Part shown: piece after piece, positions 8,638-17,619 of the stretch
Layout of the letters: each line of letters begins with the position of its first letter
Numbering within the stretch: position 1 is the first letter of the stretch
Source of the DNA: Sphingobacterium sp. N143
GTDB taxonomy: Bacteria > Bacteroidota > Bacteroidia > Sphingobacteriales > Sphingobacteriaceae
Assembly (NCBI RefSeq): GCF_030325625.1
Contig: NZ_JACAIS010000002.1
Span: 62,001-126,000, forward strand
Length of the DNA: 64,000 nucleotides
Reading direction: 5' to 3'
Made by a program: the position numbers and the translations under genes
The notes under the pieces: generated by a model
What the model was told of the DNA's origin: nothing
What the model saw: only the letters and a program-made list of their open reading frames with translations
Database searches by the model: none

Positions 8638-10638
8638 ATGGCGAATCAACTGCAGTTTGAAAATTCCCCTTACCTGAAGCAGCATGCACACAATCCGGTG
8701 GATTGGATGCCTTGGGGGGCAGCAGCCTTAAAAAAGGCGAAGGATGAAAATAAACTTATCATTGTGAGCATCGGTTATTCCGCTTGCCATTGGTGTCATG
8801 TAATGGAACGGGAAAGCTTCGAGAATACAGCCATTGCGCAGACCATGAATAAATTTTTCGTGTCCATCAAGATCGACCGTGAAGAACGTCCAGATATTGA
8901 TCAGGTGTATATGTTGGCTGTGCAGTTGATGACCAATGCCGGTGGATGGCCATTAAACTGTATTTGCTTGCCCGATGGCCGGCCGATCTATGGTGGCACT
9001 TATTTCAAGCCTCATGATTGGCAGAATATCCTCTTGCAGATCGCACAGATGTGGGAAGAAAAACCGGAAGTTGCCCTGGACTATGCCAACAAGTTGAACA
9101 GCGGCATCCAACGGGCCGAACAGCTACCTATCAATCCCATACCCGAACAATATACGGTCAGTGACCTGGCAGCAATTGTTGCTCCCTGGACCAAAACATT
9201 CGACAAGAAAGAAGGTGGCTACAGCAGGGCTCCCAAGTTCCCACTTCCCAACAACTGGTCCTTTTTCTTGAAATACGCTGTCTTATCCAATAATCAGGAG
9301 ATCCTGGACCATGTGCATTTCACCTTGAAAAAAATTGGATCCGGAGGTATATATGATCAGATTGGCGGTGGTTTTGCCCGTTATTCTGTCGATCACTATT
9401 GGCATATCCCACATTTTGAAAAAATGCTTTATGATAATGGCCAACTATTGTCCCTCTACGCTGAAGCATACCAACAAAATAAAGATCCTTTTTATAAGCG
9501 GATCATCGAAGAAACCATCGCTTGGGCTGAGCGGGAAATGCTGGCGCCTAACCACGGCTTCTACAGTGCGCTCGATGCCGATAGTGAAGGGGTGGAAGGA
9601 AAATACTATTCTTTATCAAAAGCTGAATTTGACAATGTACTGGGAGATGATGCAGTCCTGCTGGCACAATACTTCAATATAACGGAAGCTGGAAATTGGG
9701 AAGAAGAAAAAACCAACATTCCCATTTGCGCCATTACTGCAGACCAACTTGCCACAAAGGTCAATATGTCAGCTGACGAATGGGCAGATTTTTTGAAAAC
9801 AGCCAAGAAAAAGCTCTTTGACTATCGGGAAAAACGTGTCCGCCCAGGGCTGGATCATAAACAGCTGACCACCTGGAATGCTTTATTATTAAAAGGACTT
9901 GTAGATGCTTATAGAAGCTTGGATAATCCCCACTTCTTAACACTCGCTCTCAATAATGCAGCTTTTATTTGCGAACAGCTCATGCCGGATGGCAAGCAGT
10001 TATTGCATCAGCCACAAGATCAAAACCGGGCAATACACGGCTTCCTGGACGACTATGCCTTTACCATAGAAGCCTTTATAGCGCTCTATGAAGCCACATT
10101 TGACCATAAATGGCTCCTTACTGCCCGAGACCTTGCAAACAAAGCCATTGAACTGTTTTATGATGGCGAGCAAAAAACATTTTATTACACATCGGCACAA
10201 GCCGAAGAACTGATTGCCCGAAAAAGTGAGATCATGGACAATGTGATCCCGGCTTCTTCCTCCACCATGGTGCGGCAGCTCAAACGGCTCGGGCTGCTGT
10301 TTGATGATGAAAATTACAGCGCCATAGCCGACCAGTTATTGGCCAATGTATTTCCACAAATCAAAACTTATGGTTCGGCCTATTCAAATTGGGCAATATT
10401 ATTGCTAGAAGAAATATATGGAATCAATGAAATCGCATTGACAGGCGATAAAGCCGTCACCTTTCGCAAAGAACTGGATCAGCATTACATTCCAAACAAA
10501 ATTGTTCTCGGTGGAACGGAAGAAAATCTACCCCTGCTGGAACATAGGATCGGAAAGGAAACAAAAGCATATCTTTGTAAGAACAAGACCTGTAGTCTTC
10601 CCCAGGAATCCATAACAGCGTTAATAAATTATATTTAA
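8638..10638 (+). CDS. Thioredoxin-domain/DUF255 protein, YyaL/SSP411 family
   Basis: 666 residues, full length for the family. The N-terminal opening [18 protein letters not shown] and the redox site SACHWCHVM (Cys50, Cys53, a CxxC) form the thioredoxin-like DUF255 domain (about 1-165). The remainder (about 190-600) is a six-hairpin, (alpha/alpha)6-like region similar to N-acylglucosamine epimerases and includes [17 protein letters not shown]. The biochemical role of the family (bacterial YyaL, animal SPATA20) is not settled. No signal peptide is visible, so it is cytoplasmic. Base composition is noticeably richer in G+C than the flanking accessory genes. Confidence 0.85.
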   Translation: MANQLQFENSPYLKQHAHNPVDWMPWGAAALKKAKDENKLIIVSIGYSACHWCHVMERESFENTAIAQTMNKFFVSIKIDREERPDIDQVYMLAVQLMTNAGGWPLNCICLPDGRPIYGGTYFKPHDWQNILLQIAQMWEEKPEVALDYANKLNSGIQRAEQLPINPIPEQYTVSDLAAIVAPWTKTFDKKEGGYSRAPKFPLPNNWSFFLKYAVLSNNQEILDHVHFTLKKIGSGGIYDQIGGGFARYSVDHYWHIPHFEKMLYDNGQLLSLYAEAYQQNKDPFYKRIIEETIAWAEREMLAPNHGFYSALDADSEGVEGKYYSLSKAEFDNVLGDDAVLLAQYFNITEAGNWEEEKTNIPICAITADQLATKVNMSADEWADFLKTAKKKLFDYREKRVRPGLDHKQLTTWNALLLKGLVDAYRSLDNPHFLTLALNNAAFICEQLMPDGKQLLHQPQDQNRAIHGFLDDYAFTIEAFIALYEATFDHKWLLTARDLANKAIELFYDGEQKTFYYTSAQAEELIARKSEIMDNVIPASSSTMVRQLKRLGLLFDDENYSAIADQLLANVFPQIKTYGSAYSNWAILLLEEIYGINEIALTGDKAVTFRKELDQHYIPNKIVLGGTEENLPLLEHRIGKETKAYLCKNKTCSLPQESITALINYI

Positions 10639-10675
10639 TAAACGGTAGCCTAAGGCTCCCAAAAATCAAAATCAG

Positions 10676-11173
10676 ATGGCTATAAAAGCAAACGACGTCG
10701 TCGCATTGACGTACAAACTTCACACAGTAGAAAACGGTGAAAAAGTTTTCGTTGAAGAAACAACTGCAGAGCAACCTTTAGATTTCTTATATGGTGTAGG
10801 TATGATGTTGCCTAAATTTGAAGAGAACATCGCAGACTTAAACATAGGTGATAAAATCTCTTTTGAGTTGGCACCAGATGATGCTTACGGTCAGAAAGAT
10901 GACAGAGCATTCGCACAGTTACCTGTAGACATGTTCAAAGAAACAGGCTTGCCACCAGTGGGTGAAGTATTGCCTTTGCAAGACAATCAAGGTAACCAAT
11001 TCCGTGCTGTAGTTGCCGAAGTAACTCCGGAAGTGGTGGTGGCCGATTTAAACCATCCAATGGCTGGCAAAACATTGAATTTCGATATCGAAATCTTAAA
11101 TGTACGCCCTGCAACAGAAGAAGAATTGTCTCACGGACATTCTCATGGCGCTGATGGTACTCAAGGTCACTAA
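10676..11173 (+). CDS. slyD: FKBP-type peptidyl-prolyl isomerase, SlyD-like
   Basis: 165 residues. The N-terminal part has the FKBP features of SlyD (VVALTYKLHTVENGE, then PLDFLYGVGMMLPKFE), an inserted chaperone flap (about residues 65-125, beginning PDDAYGQKDDRAF), and a His-rich tail HGHSHGADGTQGH that would bind nickel or other metals. SlyD proteins catalyse proline isomerisation and assist folding; in Escherichia coli they also feed nickel to hydrogenases. No hydrogenase is seen here. The gene ends 17 bases before a strong terminator. Confidence 0.85.
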   Translation: MAIKANDVVALTYKLHTVENGEKVFVEETTAEQPLDFLYGVGMMLPKFEENIADLNIGDKISFELAPDDAYGQKDDRAFAQLPVDMFKETGLPPVGEVLPLQDNQGNQFRAVVAEVTPEVVVADLNHPMAGKTLNFDIEILNVRPATEEELSHGHSHGADGTQGH

Positions 11174-11190
11174 TAAAGACCTAACTTTAA

Positions 11191-11228
11191 AACAACAAAG
11201 GCGGTCCATGGGCCGCCTTTGTTGTTTT
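11191..11228 (+). terminator. Rho-independent terminator after slyD-like gene
   Basis: Arms AACAACAAAGGCGG (11191-11204) and CCGCCTTTGTTGTT (11213-11226) form a perfect 14-bp stem with an 8-base loop, followed by TT. It sits immediately downstream of the stop at 11173. Confidence 0.85.
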
Positions 11229-11325
11229 GCGCGTAAACTACATCATGATCCCCGCACTTCGTAAATTATCAGACATTTTCTTACTTTTAAAAACTGAAAG
11301 CATATTAAGCTCTTATATTACTATA

Positions 11326-12597
11326 ATGATATTTTCGAGTAACACACATTTAAAAAGAATAAATTTTTCATTTCTACTGATAACCTTCTTTACATCGCTT
11401 TCTATTTCATCCTGCCAAAAGCACTATGATCCAGATGAAGACAATATTCCTAGATTTGGCTCAAGAACTGAGCTTACAATAGATTCAATCTATTTATATG
11501 CAAAAGAAATATATCTTTGGAATGACGCATTACCGAGCTACAATTCATTTTCCCCTAGAAATAAATATGCTTATATCACACCTGAAATCAATGCGTTAGA
11601 GAAGGAGCTATATGATATTTCACAGCTTAAAATCAATGAAAAAACAAAGTTTCCTTTTGAATATACCGAGAGTAACGTCCCTAAATACAGCTATCTTGAA
11701 ACCAATTTCAACTATAATTTTAAAACAAGAGCAGCAGCATCTTCCAAGGTAGAAAATGATAATATTACAACTGCCTATATTGATAATGTAGCCTATGTTG
11801 CTATACATTCTTTTCCCCAATTACAAACCATTAAATCTGATTTAGACGATATTTTTGTCGAGGTTGCCGAGCAACAACCATCAACTATAGTTATTGACTT
11901 ACGCTATAATCGAGGTGGATATATCGAAACTGTTGAATACCTTGCCAATCTAATCATACCAAGCCGACTAAACGATAAGGTAATGTATTCAGAAAGTTTC
12001 AATACGACATTAAGCACTGGTCACGCTAAAATTCTTCGACACCAACCTTATGTAGATAATAACGGCAATTATGTACAGATAAATGGAAGACAGGCGACTT
12101 TGGCAGATGTTGATTATAGCGAAAAGGGGAATACCTATCTCTTTAATAAAAAAGGCAGACTTGAAACTATCGAAAACATCTATTTTATCACTTCTCGATC
12201 AACAGCTTCAGCAAGTGAGTTGTTAATAAGTCTATTCAAACCATATTTTAAGGTCAAGTTAGTTGGGCAAAAAACATATGGAAAACCAGTTGGTTTTTTT
12301 GCAGTCAATATCGACCAATACTCAATATATCTAAGTAGTTTTTTATTGAAAAATGCTGATGGATGGTTCGATTATTTTAATGGAATTGTGCCAAATATTA
12401 CTGTAGCTCTCCCAATTAGCCCAAACCTTGGGGATCCGCAAGAGCTTGGCTTAAAATATGTTCTGGACGACCTTTTTGAAGATGACAATAAATCTTCAAT
12501 GTCTAAGAGGGCGCTAAAACTAAAAAGTAAAAAGTACCAAATAAATATTGAAAAAGACTTAGAACTATCAATTGAAAATAGATTACGATTAAGATAA
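11326..12597 (+). CDS. S41-family (C-terminal processing-like) serine peptidase, lipoprotein
   Basis: I start at the ATG at 11326 (423 residues), because from there the signal SFLLITFFTSLSISSC with lipobox LSISSC is near the N-terminus; the longer frame from a TTG at 11227 runs into the terminator. The tail-specific-protease domain is visible as YVAIHSFPQ, IVIDLRYNRGGYIETVEYLA and FITSRSTASASELLISLF; the catalytic Ser is in SAS-E, and the Lys follows in GQKTYGKPVG. Unlike Prc/CtpA, I see no clear PDZ domain. It probably acts in the periplasm or at the outer membrane. The gene is much richer in A+T than the slyD gene before it, as is the MACPF gene after it, which suggests the two form an accessory unit. 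Confidence 0.8.
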   Translation: MIFSSNTHLKRINFSFLLITFFTSLSISSCQKHYDPDEDNIPRFGSRTELTIDSIYLYAKEIYLWNDALPSYNSFSPRNKYAYITPEINALEKELYDISQLKINEKTKFPFEYTESNVPKYSYLETNFNYNFKTRAAASSKVENDNITTAYIDNVAYVAIHSFPQLQTIKSDLDDIFVEVAEQQPSTIVIDLRYNRGGYIETVEYLANLIIPSRLNDKVMYSESFNTTLSTGHAKILRHQPYVDNNGNYVQINGRQATLADVDYSEKGNTYLFNKKGRLETIENIYFITSRSTASASELLISLFKPYFKVKLVGQKTYGKPVGFFAVNIDQYSIYLSSFLLKNADGWFDYFNGIVPNITVALPISPNLGDPQELGLKYVLDDLFEDDNKSSMSKRALKLKSKKYQINIEKDLELSIENRLRLR

Positions 12598-12776
12598 AAA
12601 ACTACACAAATAAATAACACTCCACCCTCAAGGAAATAAAACAACCTACACCCCTTGAAAAACAACACTTTAACAAAAGTTAAACATTTATATTTTGTTT
12701 TTAAATTAATAATAATAAACAAAATATATGTAAATTAAATAATTATCACGTTATTTGTAGCAAAAATAACTTTACA

Positions 12777-14267
12777 ATGAAAAGGATTAATTTAATTTAC
12801 ACGTTGATTGCATCAACACTACTACTTACTAACTGTAAGAAAAATGAAATTTCACAAGAAAAATTACTTAACAATAATTCAAAAAAAACAGCTGTAGCCG
12901 CTGATGGTAAATGGGATCTTCTAGGATATGGATATGATGTTACAGGCGAATATCTTCACTTAAAAAGCGCCTCAACATTACCTGTAATAGACATGACCAA
13001 GATCGAAAATGAAAAGCCCAATAAGATATACGCTCCAACCACTACTGAAGGAAGCGAAAATTATTTTTACGGTGCAAATGCATCTAAGTTTATCGAAGAT
13101 ATAAACATTAAGAAAACATTTAATGTTTCAGCAACCATCGGTACTAAAGAACCTGAAAAAGAGGGACAGCTTTATTTCACACCATCGCTTGGAACAGAAA
13201 AGGAAAATCAAAACATAAAAGAGGTATATAGTAGACAATCATATGGAAGGTATGAAAGTGTAGTTAGAGTAAAAAAAATTCAATTTACAGATGATATTAC
13301 TGTAGACTTTTTAAAGAATTATCTAACTGCAAATTTCAAAAGTGATATTATTTCAAAAAGTCCAGAAGAATTAATTTTCCTATATAAAACACATGTTCTT
13401 TTGGATATTAGCTTAGGTGGTCGTCTTTTATTTAATTACACAGCTAACATTAGCAATGAAACAACCACAGAGAAAAAAAGGAGTAAAGTAGAAGGTGGAC
13501 TAGGTTTTTTCGTCAAGAAGTTTGGTATTAATTTTAAAACCAGTAAAACTACTGACGAAATGAGACAAAACTTTAATGAAAGTCGAGAAAGACAAATGTA
13601 CTTAAAATTTTATGGAGGGACAGGCTCCGGCCGCAGCATCTCTTACGATTCCGATGGATACTCGTCAGAAACTATTAATATCTCCACTTGGCAACAAAGT
13701 ATCAATAAAGATAATTGTGCACTGGTTGACATCCAAAGAATGGTCCCTCTCTATGAATTTATAGACAATCCAACTAAAAAAGCACAAGTTAAAGCAGCAA
13801 TTCTAAAACACATTAAAGATAACCAAATTACCGAACTTGGAGAAGTGCCTATTTACCAATATTATTCCTCTAAATATTCAAATCATTATTTTTCAAAAGA
13901 TAATTATTCAGTTATACCAGGTGTGGATGGAAATTTCAAAAATGAAGGAGTTGCCTTTTACGCATTTTCTAAACAAAAAACTGGATTAACCCCTATCTAC
14001 CAATATTATTCCTCTAAATATTCAAATCATTATTTTTCAAAAGATAATTATTCGGTAATACCAGGCGTAGATGGAAATTACAAAAATGAGGGGATCGCCT
14101 TCTATGCATATCCTACTTTAAATTCAATAGCTATACCTATATTTCAATATTATTCTTCAAAATATTCAGACCACTATTTCTCTTCTACAAACGTACCTGT
14201 AATAAATTCTGGAGATGGTAGTTTTAAGAATGAAAAAATTGCATTCTATGGTGTAAAAACAAACTGA
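12777..14267 (+). CDS. MACPF-domain (perforin-like) lipoprotein with three C-terminal repeats
   Basis: 496 residues. The signal ends in LLLTNCKKNE (Cys20), a lipobox with Asn at -1, which Bacteroidota tolerate. WDLLGYGYDVTGEYLHLKS (about 47-65) matches the opening of bacterial MACPF domains, and YKTHVLLDISLGGRL (about 203-217) matches the MACPF signature Y-x-T-H followed by a Gly-Gly pair. The C-terminus has three 48-residue repeats starting at about residues 358, 406 and 454, each with P-I-(Y/F)-Q-Y-Y-S-S-K-Y-S-x-H-Y-F and an ending near (I/V)AFY; they resemble DUF5648-type lectin-like repeats. Bacteroidales MACPF lipoproteins of the BSAP type kill related strains by pore formation, so an antibacterial role is possible but inferred. 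The gene is very AT-rich. Confidence 0.8.
   Translation: MKRINLIYTLIASTLLLTNCKKNEISQEKLLNNNSKKTAVAADGKWDLLGYGYDVTGEYLHLKSASTLPVIDMTKIENEKPNKIYAPTTTEGSENYFYGANASKFIEDINIKKTFNVSATIGTKEPEKEGQLYFTPSLGTEKENQNIKEVYSRQSYGRYESVVRVKKIQFTDDITVDFLKNYLTANFKSDIISKSPEELIFLYKTHVLLDISLGGRLLFNYTANISNETTTEKKRSKVEGGLGFFVKKFGINFKTSKTTDEMRQNFNESRERQMYLKFYGGTGSGRSISYDSDGYSSETINISTWQQSINKDNCALVDIQRMVPLYEFIDNPTKKAQVKAAILKHIKDNQITELGEVPIYQYYSSKYSNHYFSKDNYSVIPGVDGNFKNEGVAFYAFSKQKTGLTPIYQYYSSKYSNHYFSKDNYSVIPGVDGNYKNEGIAFYAYPTLNSIAIPIFQYYSSKYSDHYFSSTNVPVINSGDGSFKNEKIAFYGVKTN
13848..14262 (+). repeat. Three tandem 144-bp coding repeats in the MACPF gene
   Basis: Units begin at 13848, 13992 and 14136, exactly 144 bp (48 codons) apart; the last is slightly shorter. 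The first two are almost identical at the base level, with about 54 identical bases in their first part, while the third has diverged (for example KYSDHYFSST for KYSNHYFSKD). This points to a recent duplication of unit one or two. Confidence 0.85.
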
Positions 14268-14289
14268 TAATATAATAAAAATGATTATA

Positions 14290-14333
14290 TTAAATTCACA
14301 ACATTCCAATTTTATAGAATGTTGTGAATTTAA
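14290..14333 (+). terminator. Terminator hairpin after MACPF gene
   Basis: Arms TTAAATTCACAACATTC (14290-14306) and GAATGTTGTGAATTTAA (14317-14333) are a perfect 17-bp inverted repeat with a 10-base loop, 22 bases after the stop. The stem is AT-rich and there is no long T run. Confidence 0.65.
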
Positions 14334-14437
14334 GTTTAAGATGGTGTTGTAATCTAATTTTAACTATTTCATGCTCAATAAATTTTACATATCAGAATTT
14401 AAAGTGTAAATCCTTTTTTATTACTTAAGCTAAAATT

Positions 14438-15127
14438 ATGTCCACATTTGCGGAAAAAGTAGTTTCCTTCAATAAGCAACTTCATTATCCCGGCGACCTG
14501 CCACAGGGTTTTAATGTGATCAATCCCTACTTGGATAATCCCGAAACCCTGATTGTCATGCAGCAGTTCTATGCCAAATACTACAACGACAATTTAAAAC
14601 GTAAATTTATTATTGGCATCAACCCCAGCAGGCATGGAGCCGGTGTAACAGGGGTGCCCTTTACAGATACCAAACGACTGTATAGTGCCTGTGGTATAAA
14701 AATGCGTTCTGCCCATACCCATGAGGTTTCCTCGGTATTTATGTATGATATGATCGAAGCTTATGGCGGGCCGGATATTTTCTATAAACAATTCTATATC
14801 AACTCCCCTTTTCCCCTGGCTATTGTCAGGAATACCCATGCAGATAACTGGATCAACGCCAACTATTATGACGACAAGCAGCTTTTCAACAAGGTAATGC
14901 CTTTTATGCTCAGCTCACTTAAACAGCATATTCAACTGGGGATCGATACCGAAGAAGTCTTCGTTCTCGGTAAGAAAAATGCAACCTTCCTTGCCAAAAT
15001 CAATAAAGAAGAAAAACTGTTTGGCAAAATGACCATCCTAGATCATCCCCGGTATATCCAGCAATATAAATCGAAGGATAAGCAACTTTATATCGACAAG
15101 TATATCCAGCGATTGAGCGGCTTATAA
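14438..15127 (+). CDS. SMUG2-type uracil-DNA glycosylase-family protein (DUF4918)
   Basis: 229 residues, typical length. The first active-site motif of the uracil-glycosylase superfamily is IIGINPSRHGAGVTGVPFTD (58-77) and the second is the late LDHPRYIQQY (about 203-212) with the His-Pro pair. SMUG-like enzymes remove damaged or deaminated pyrimidines in base-excision repair; the substrate of the SMUG2 branch is less clear than that of SMUG1. It stands alone between a terminator and the convergent mnmD gene. Base composition returns to the housekeeping type here. Confidence 0.8.
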   Translation: MSTFAEKVVSFNKQLHYPGDLPQGFNVINPYLDNPETLIVMQQFYAKYYNDNLKRKFIIGINPSRHGAGVTGVPFTDTKRLYSACGIKMRSAHTHEVSSVFMYDMIEAYGGPDIFYKQFYINSPFPLAIVRNTHADNWINANYYDDKQLFNKVMPFMLSSLKQHIQLGIDTEEVFVLGKKNATFLAKINKEEKLFGKMTILDHPRYIQQYKSKDKQLYIDKYIQRLSGL

Positions 15128-15139
15128 AATGTGGACAAT

Positions 15140-15275
15140 CGTGTTAATTCACTAGCAATCAAAACAGTTAATGTTAACAACCTTCAACCATAATCTGTAT
15201 AACCCAACGACCTAAAATTAACACGGATGATTTTGCTACTTATGTCAAAGCGGAGAATAATCGGGCAATTCTCCG
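15140..15275. other. Intergenic inverted repeats between SMUG2-like gene and mnmD
   Basis: CGTGTTAATT (15140-15149) and AATTAACACG (15216-15225) are perfect inverted copies 66 bases apart. Next, CGGAGAAT (15251-15258) and ATTCTCCG (15268-15275) form an 8-bp stem with a 9-base loop. The second could be a terminator for either convergent gene; the function of the first is unknown. Confidence 0.4.
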
Positions 15276-15403
15276 AATATATTTTAAGGTCATGGCAGTT
15301 TATATACATAAACGACATAATTGGACTGATTTCCAATGGAACGGCGAGGAGATACTCAACCTATTGAGCGAGGTTCAACATATGCAAGGAAGACTTATTG
15401 GAT

Positions 15404-16075
15404 CTACAACTTTGTCGCCCGTAGCATCTCGCGTTTTCCCGGTGCCCCAGGGGCTTTTTCAATGGAAAACCCCAAGGATTTCATACTACGCTTTAGATTT
15501 CCAGTGATGGCGTATGTCACAAAAACTCCTCCAGGTTTCACAAATTGTGCAATATGTCCCAACGCTGCATCACTCCACATTTCGGGTTGATGTATAGCCG
15601 CAAACGCATCAAAGTACACCACATCAAATAGTTTTTCGGACCTAAAATCCATCAAGAGTGTATGATTGATGTGAAGTTGTAAGCGCTCGTGAATCTGGAC
15701 CTCCTGCTTGAGCCCTTCCTCGTAAGCGGCAAGATAAGCTGACCAGACCCCAGCATCTACAGTTTCACCATACCCCGTTTCAGCAATGACCGACAAAGGC
15801 AAGGGGAAACCTTCAATCCCAACATAATTCACAGCAACAGATCTTTCCCGGATAAAATCCGCCGTCTGCACAAAATTTAACCCTGTACCAAACCCCACTT
15901 CCAGAATAGCCACCGCTTTGGCCCCCGTTTGTTGTACATAATAGTCCAGTCCCGTCTGGATAAATACATGCCTACTTTCCTGCACTGCACCATGTTTAGA
16001 ATGATAGCATTCCCCTATTTCGGCATTGTACAATGTCTTCGAACCATCTCCGGTTGTTACAAAATCCATAGTCAT
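15404..16075 (-). CDS. mnmD: tRNA 5-methylaminomethyl-2-thiouridine methyltransferase MnmD
   Basis: 223 residues, matching the stand-alone MnmD (the methyltransferase half of MnmC, DUF752). The SAM-binding motif is ILEVGFGTGLNF (57-68), followed by the family-specific FDVVYFDAFAAIHQPEMW (about 149-166) and VKPGGVFVTYA. The C-terminal KAPGAPGKREMLRA is diagnostic. It methylates the wobble-uridine nm5s2U34 to mnm5s2U in certain tRNAs. The oxidoreductase half of MnmC is absent, as is usual in species that make nm5U by another route. Transcribed alone from a likely promoter near 16140. Confidence 0.88.
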   Translation of the reverse strand: MTMDFVTTGDGSKTLYNAEIGECYHSKHGAVQESRHVFIQTGLDYYVQQTGAKAVAILEVGFGTGLNFVQTADFIRERSVAVNYVGIEGFPLPLSVIAETGYGETVDAGVWSAYLAAYEEGLKQEVQIHERLQLHINHTLLMDFRSEKLFDVVYFDAFAAIHQPEMWSDAALGHIAQFVKPGGVFVTYAITGNLKRSMKSLGFSIEKAPGAPGKREMLRATKL

Positions 16076-16137
16076 AATTACGTAATGAGCACATCGGCAA
16101 CCTCAGCATAACATTGGTCCCTATCCGCCAGTAAGTG

Positions 16138-16164
16138 CAAAGATACGTAAGTCCATCCATCAAA
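16138..16164 (-). promoter_or_regulatory. Probable mnmD promoter
   Basis: The minus strand has TATCTTTG (16145-16138), an exact -7 consensus, with TTTG at 16164-16161. The spacing of 16 is shorter than usual, so only the -7 box is well supported. The leader would be about 55 bases. Confidence 0.4.
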
Positions 16165-16344
16165 TCATAGTACATTCCACTTAGGGTCCGAAAGATCATC
16201 CGCTTATTCACCAATGAAATCAAAGGTCAATCACAAACCGGTCCGAATGTGTTCATCTATACGATAAAACAGACAGGAATGAATCATTATATGGATGAAA
16301 AAGATTATTTTAGTGCTCTAAAGACTTAATACCCGTAAAACCTA

Positions 16345-17604
16345 ATGCAATATTCAACAAAAACTTTTGTACAGAACTATGGCAGCATTTTGTTGCTCCT
16401 TGTTGGCATCAGTATCGGAAGTTTGATAGGAATCTTTTTTCCACATTTTGTTGATAACCTCAAGCCAATTGGGGATATCTTCCTAAACTTGCTCTTTGTC
16501 AGTGTCATACCATTGGTATTTTTTGCAATCTCAGCATCGGTGGCCAATATCGAAGGTGACCGTGTTTTGGGACGGATTATTGGCATGATGTCATTGGTTT
16601 TTGTGGTAGGTATTGTTGTAGCAGCCCTATTGAGTATGCTGTTCCTATATCTTTTTCCGATCAATGCACCGCTACCCATTGAGCAGGCCAAAGATATGCT
16701 AGACACGGCAATACATGATTCGTGGGGCGAAAAAATCGTCCGGTTTCTGACCGTCAGTGAATTCTCCAGCCTCCTGTCTAGGCAAAACATGCTCGCTTTT
16801 GTCATTTTTTCCTTTCTCATCGGCATTGCAATACGCCGTTCCGGAAATGCTGCAACGATGTTCCGTCAATTTGTCAACTCCGGAAATGCCGTCATGGGCA
16901 ACCTCCTGATCATGGTCATGAACCTGGCCCCTCTTGGCCTTGGTGCCTATTTTGCTTATCAGGTCGGAACCCTCGGGCCGCAGCTATTTGGTTTCTACGC
17001 CAAGCCGATTGGTTTATACTATCTTTTCAGCATCGTCTATTTTTTCATCGTGTTCAGCTCTTTTGCCTTTCTTGCATTTGGGATCAAAGGTGTAAGGCGG
17101 TATTGGCAGAATAATATCCTGCCTTCTTTGACCGCGCTGAGCAGTTGTAGCAGCCTCGCCACCATGCCGGCCAATCTGCTGGCAGCAAAAAGAATTGGGG
17201 TACCAGATACCATGGCCAGTGTGGTCATTCCCCTGGGCACGACATTACATAAACATGGATCGGCCATCTCCTCTATCTTTAAAATCTATATTGCTTTTCT
17301 GTTAAGTGGCAAGGATTTCTTTGACCCGGGCAGCCTCATCATGGCCGTGGGCATCACACTATTGGTCAGCATTGTTGCAGGCGGCATACCCAATGGAGGC
17401 TATATTGGTGAGATGTTGATCATATCCGTGTATCAAATGCCAACAGAAGTCATCCCCTCCATCATGATTATCGCAACATTGGTCGATCCGCTGGCGACCA
17501 TGCTCAACGCGACCGGTGATACCGTCGCGGCGATGCTCACGACCAGACTCACCAGACAAGGGCTGGCCGATCCTGAAGATGGTATCAGCAATGCAGCCAG
17601 CTAA
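16345..17604 (+). CDS. Dicarboxylate/amino acid:cation symporter (DAACS family)
   Basis: 419 residues with about eight hydrophobic segments plus re-entrant hairpins, the layout of the GltP/DctA/GltPh family. Family landmarks are GSLIGIFFPHFVDNLKPIGDIFLNLL at the N-terminus (read in two pieces), the Ser-rich hairpin ALSSCSSLATMPANL (about 264-278), LGTTLHKHGSAI (about 295-306) and the last LVDPLATMLNATGDT (about 377-391), where the Asp and Asn bind substrate and Na+. It takes up acidic amino acids or C4-dicarboxylates across the inner membrane; which one cannot be decided. It is convergent with the lpxR-like gene, 15 bases away. Confidence 0.85.
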   Translation: MQYSTKTFVQNYGSILLLLVGISIGSLIGIFFPHFVDNLKPIGDIFLNLLFVSVIPLVFFAISASVANIEGDRVLGRIIGMMSLVFVVGIVVAALLSMLFLYLFPINAPLPIEQAKDMLDTAIHDSWGEKIVRFLTVSEFSSLLSRQNMLAFVIFSFLIGIAIRRSGNAATMFRQFVNSGNAVMGNLLIMVMNLAPLGLGAYFAYQVGTLGPQLFGFYAKPIGLYYLFSIVYFFIVFSSFAFLAFGIKGVRRYWQNNILPSLTALSSCSSLATMPANLLAAKRIGVPDTMASVVIPLGTTLHKHGSAISSIFKIYIAFLLSGKDFFDPGSLIMAVGITLLVSIVAGGIPNGGYIGEMLIISVYQMPTEVIPSIMIIATLVDPLATMLNATGDTVAAMLTTRLTRQGLADPEDGISNAAS

Positions 17605-17619
17605 GGCCTGCCAGGAAGA

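Noticed and set aside
13848..14262. CRISPR-like array
   Set aside because: The repeats are in frame, 144 bp long without spacers, and belong to the MACPF coding sequence.
15292..15590. Plus-strand frames overlapping the mnmD 3' end
   Set aside because: They are antisense to a well-supported mnmD gene and show no domain.
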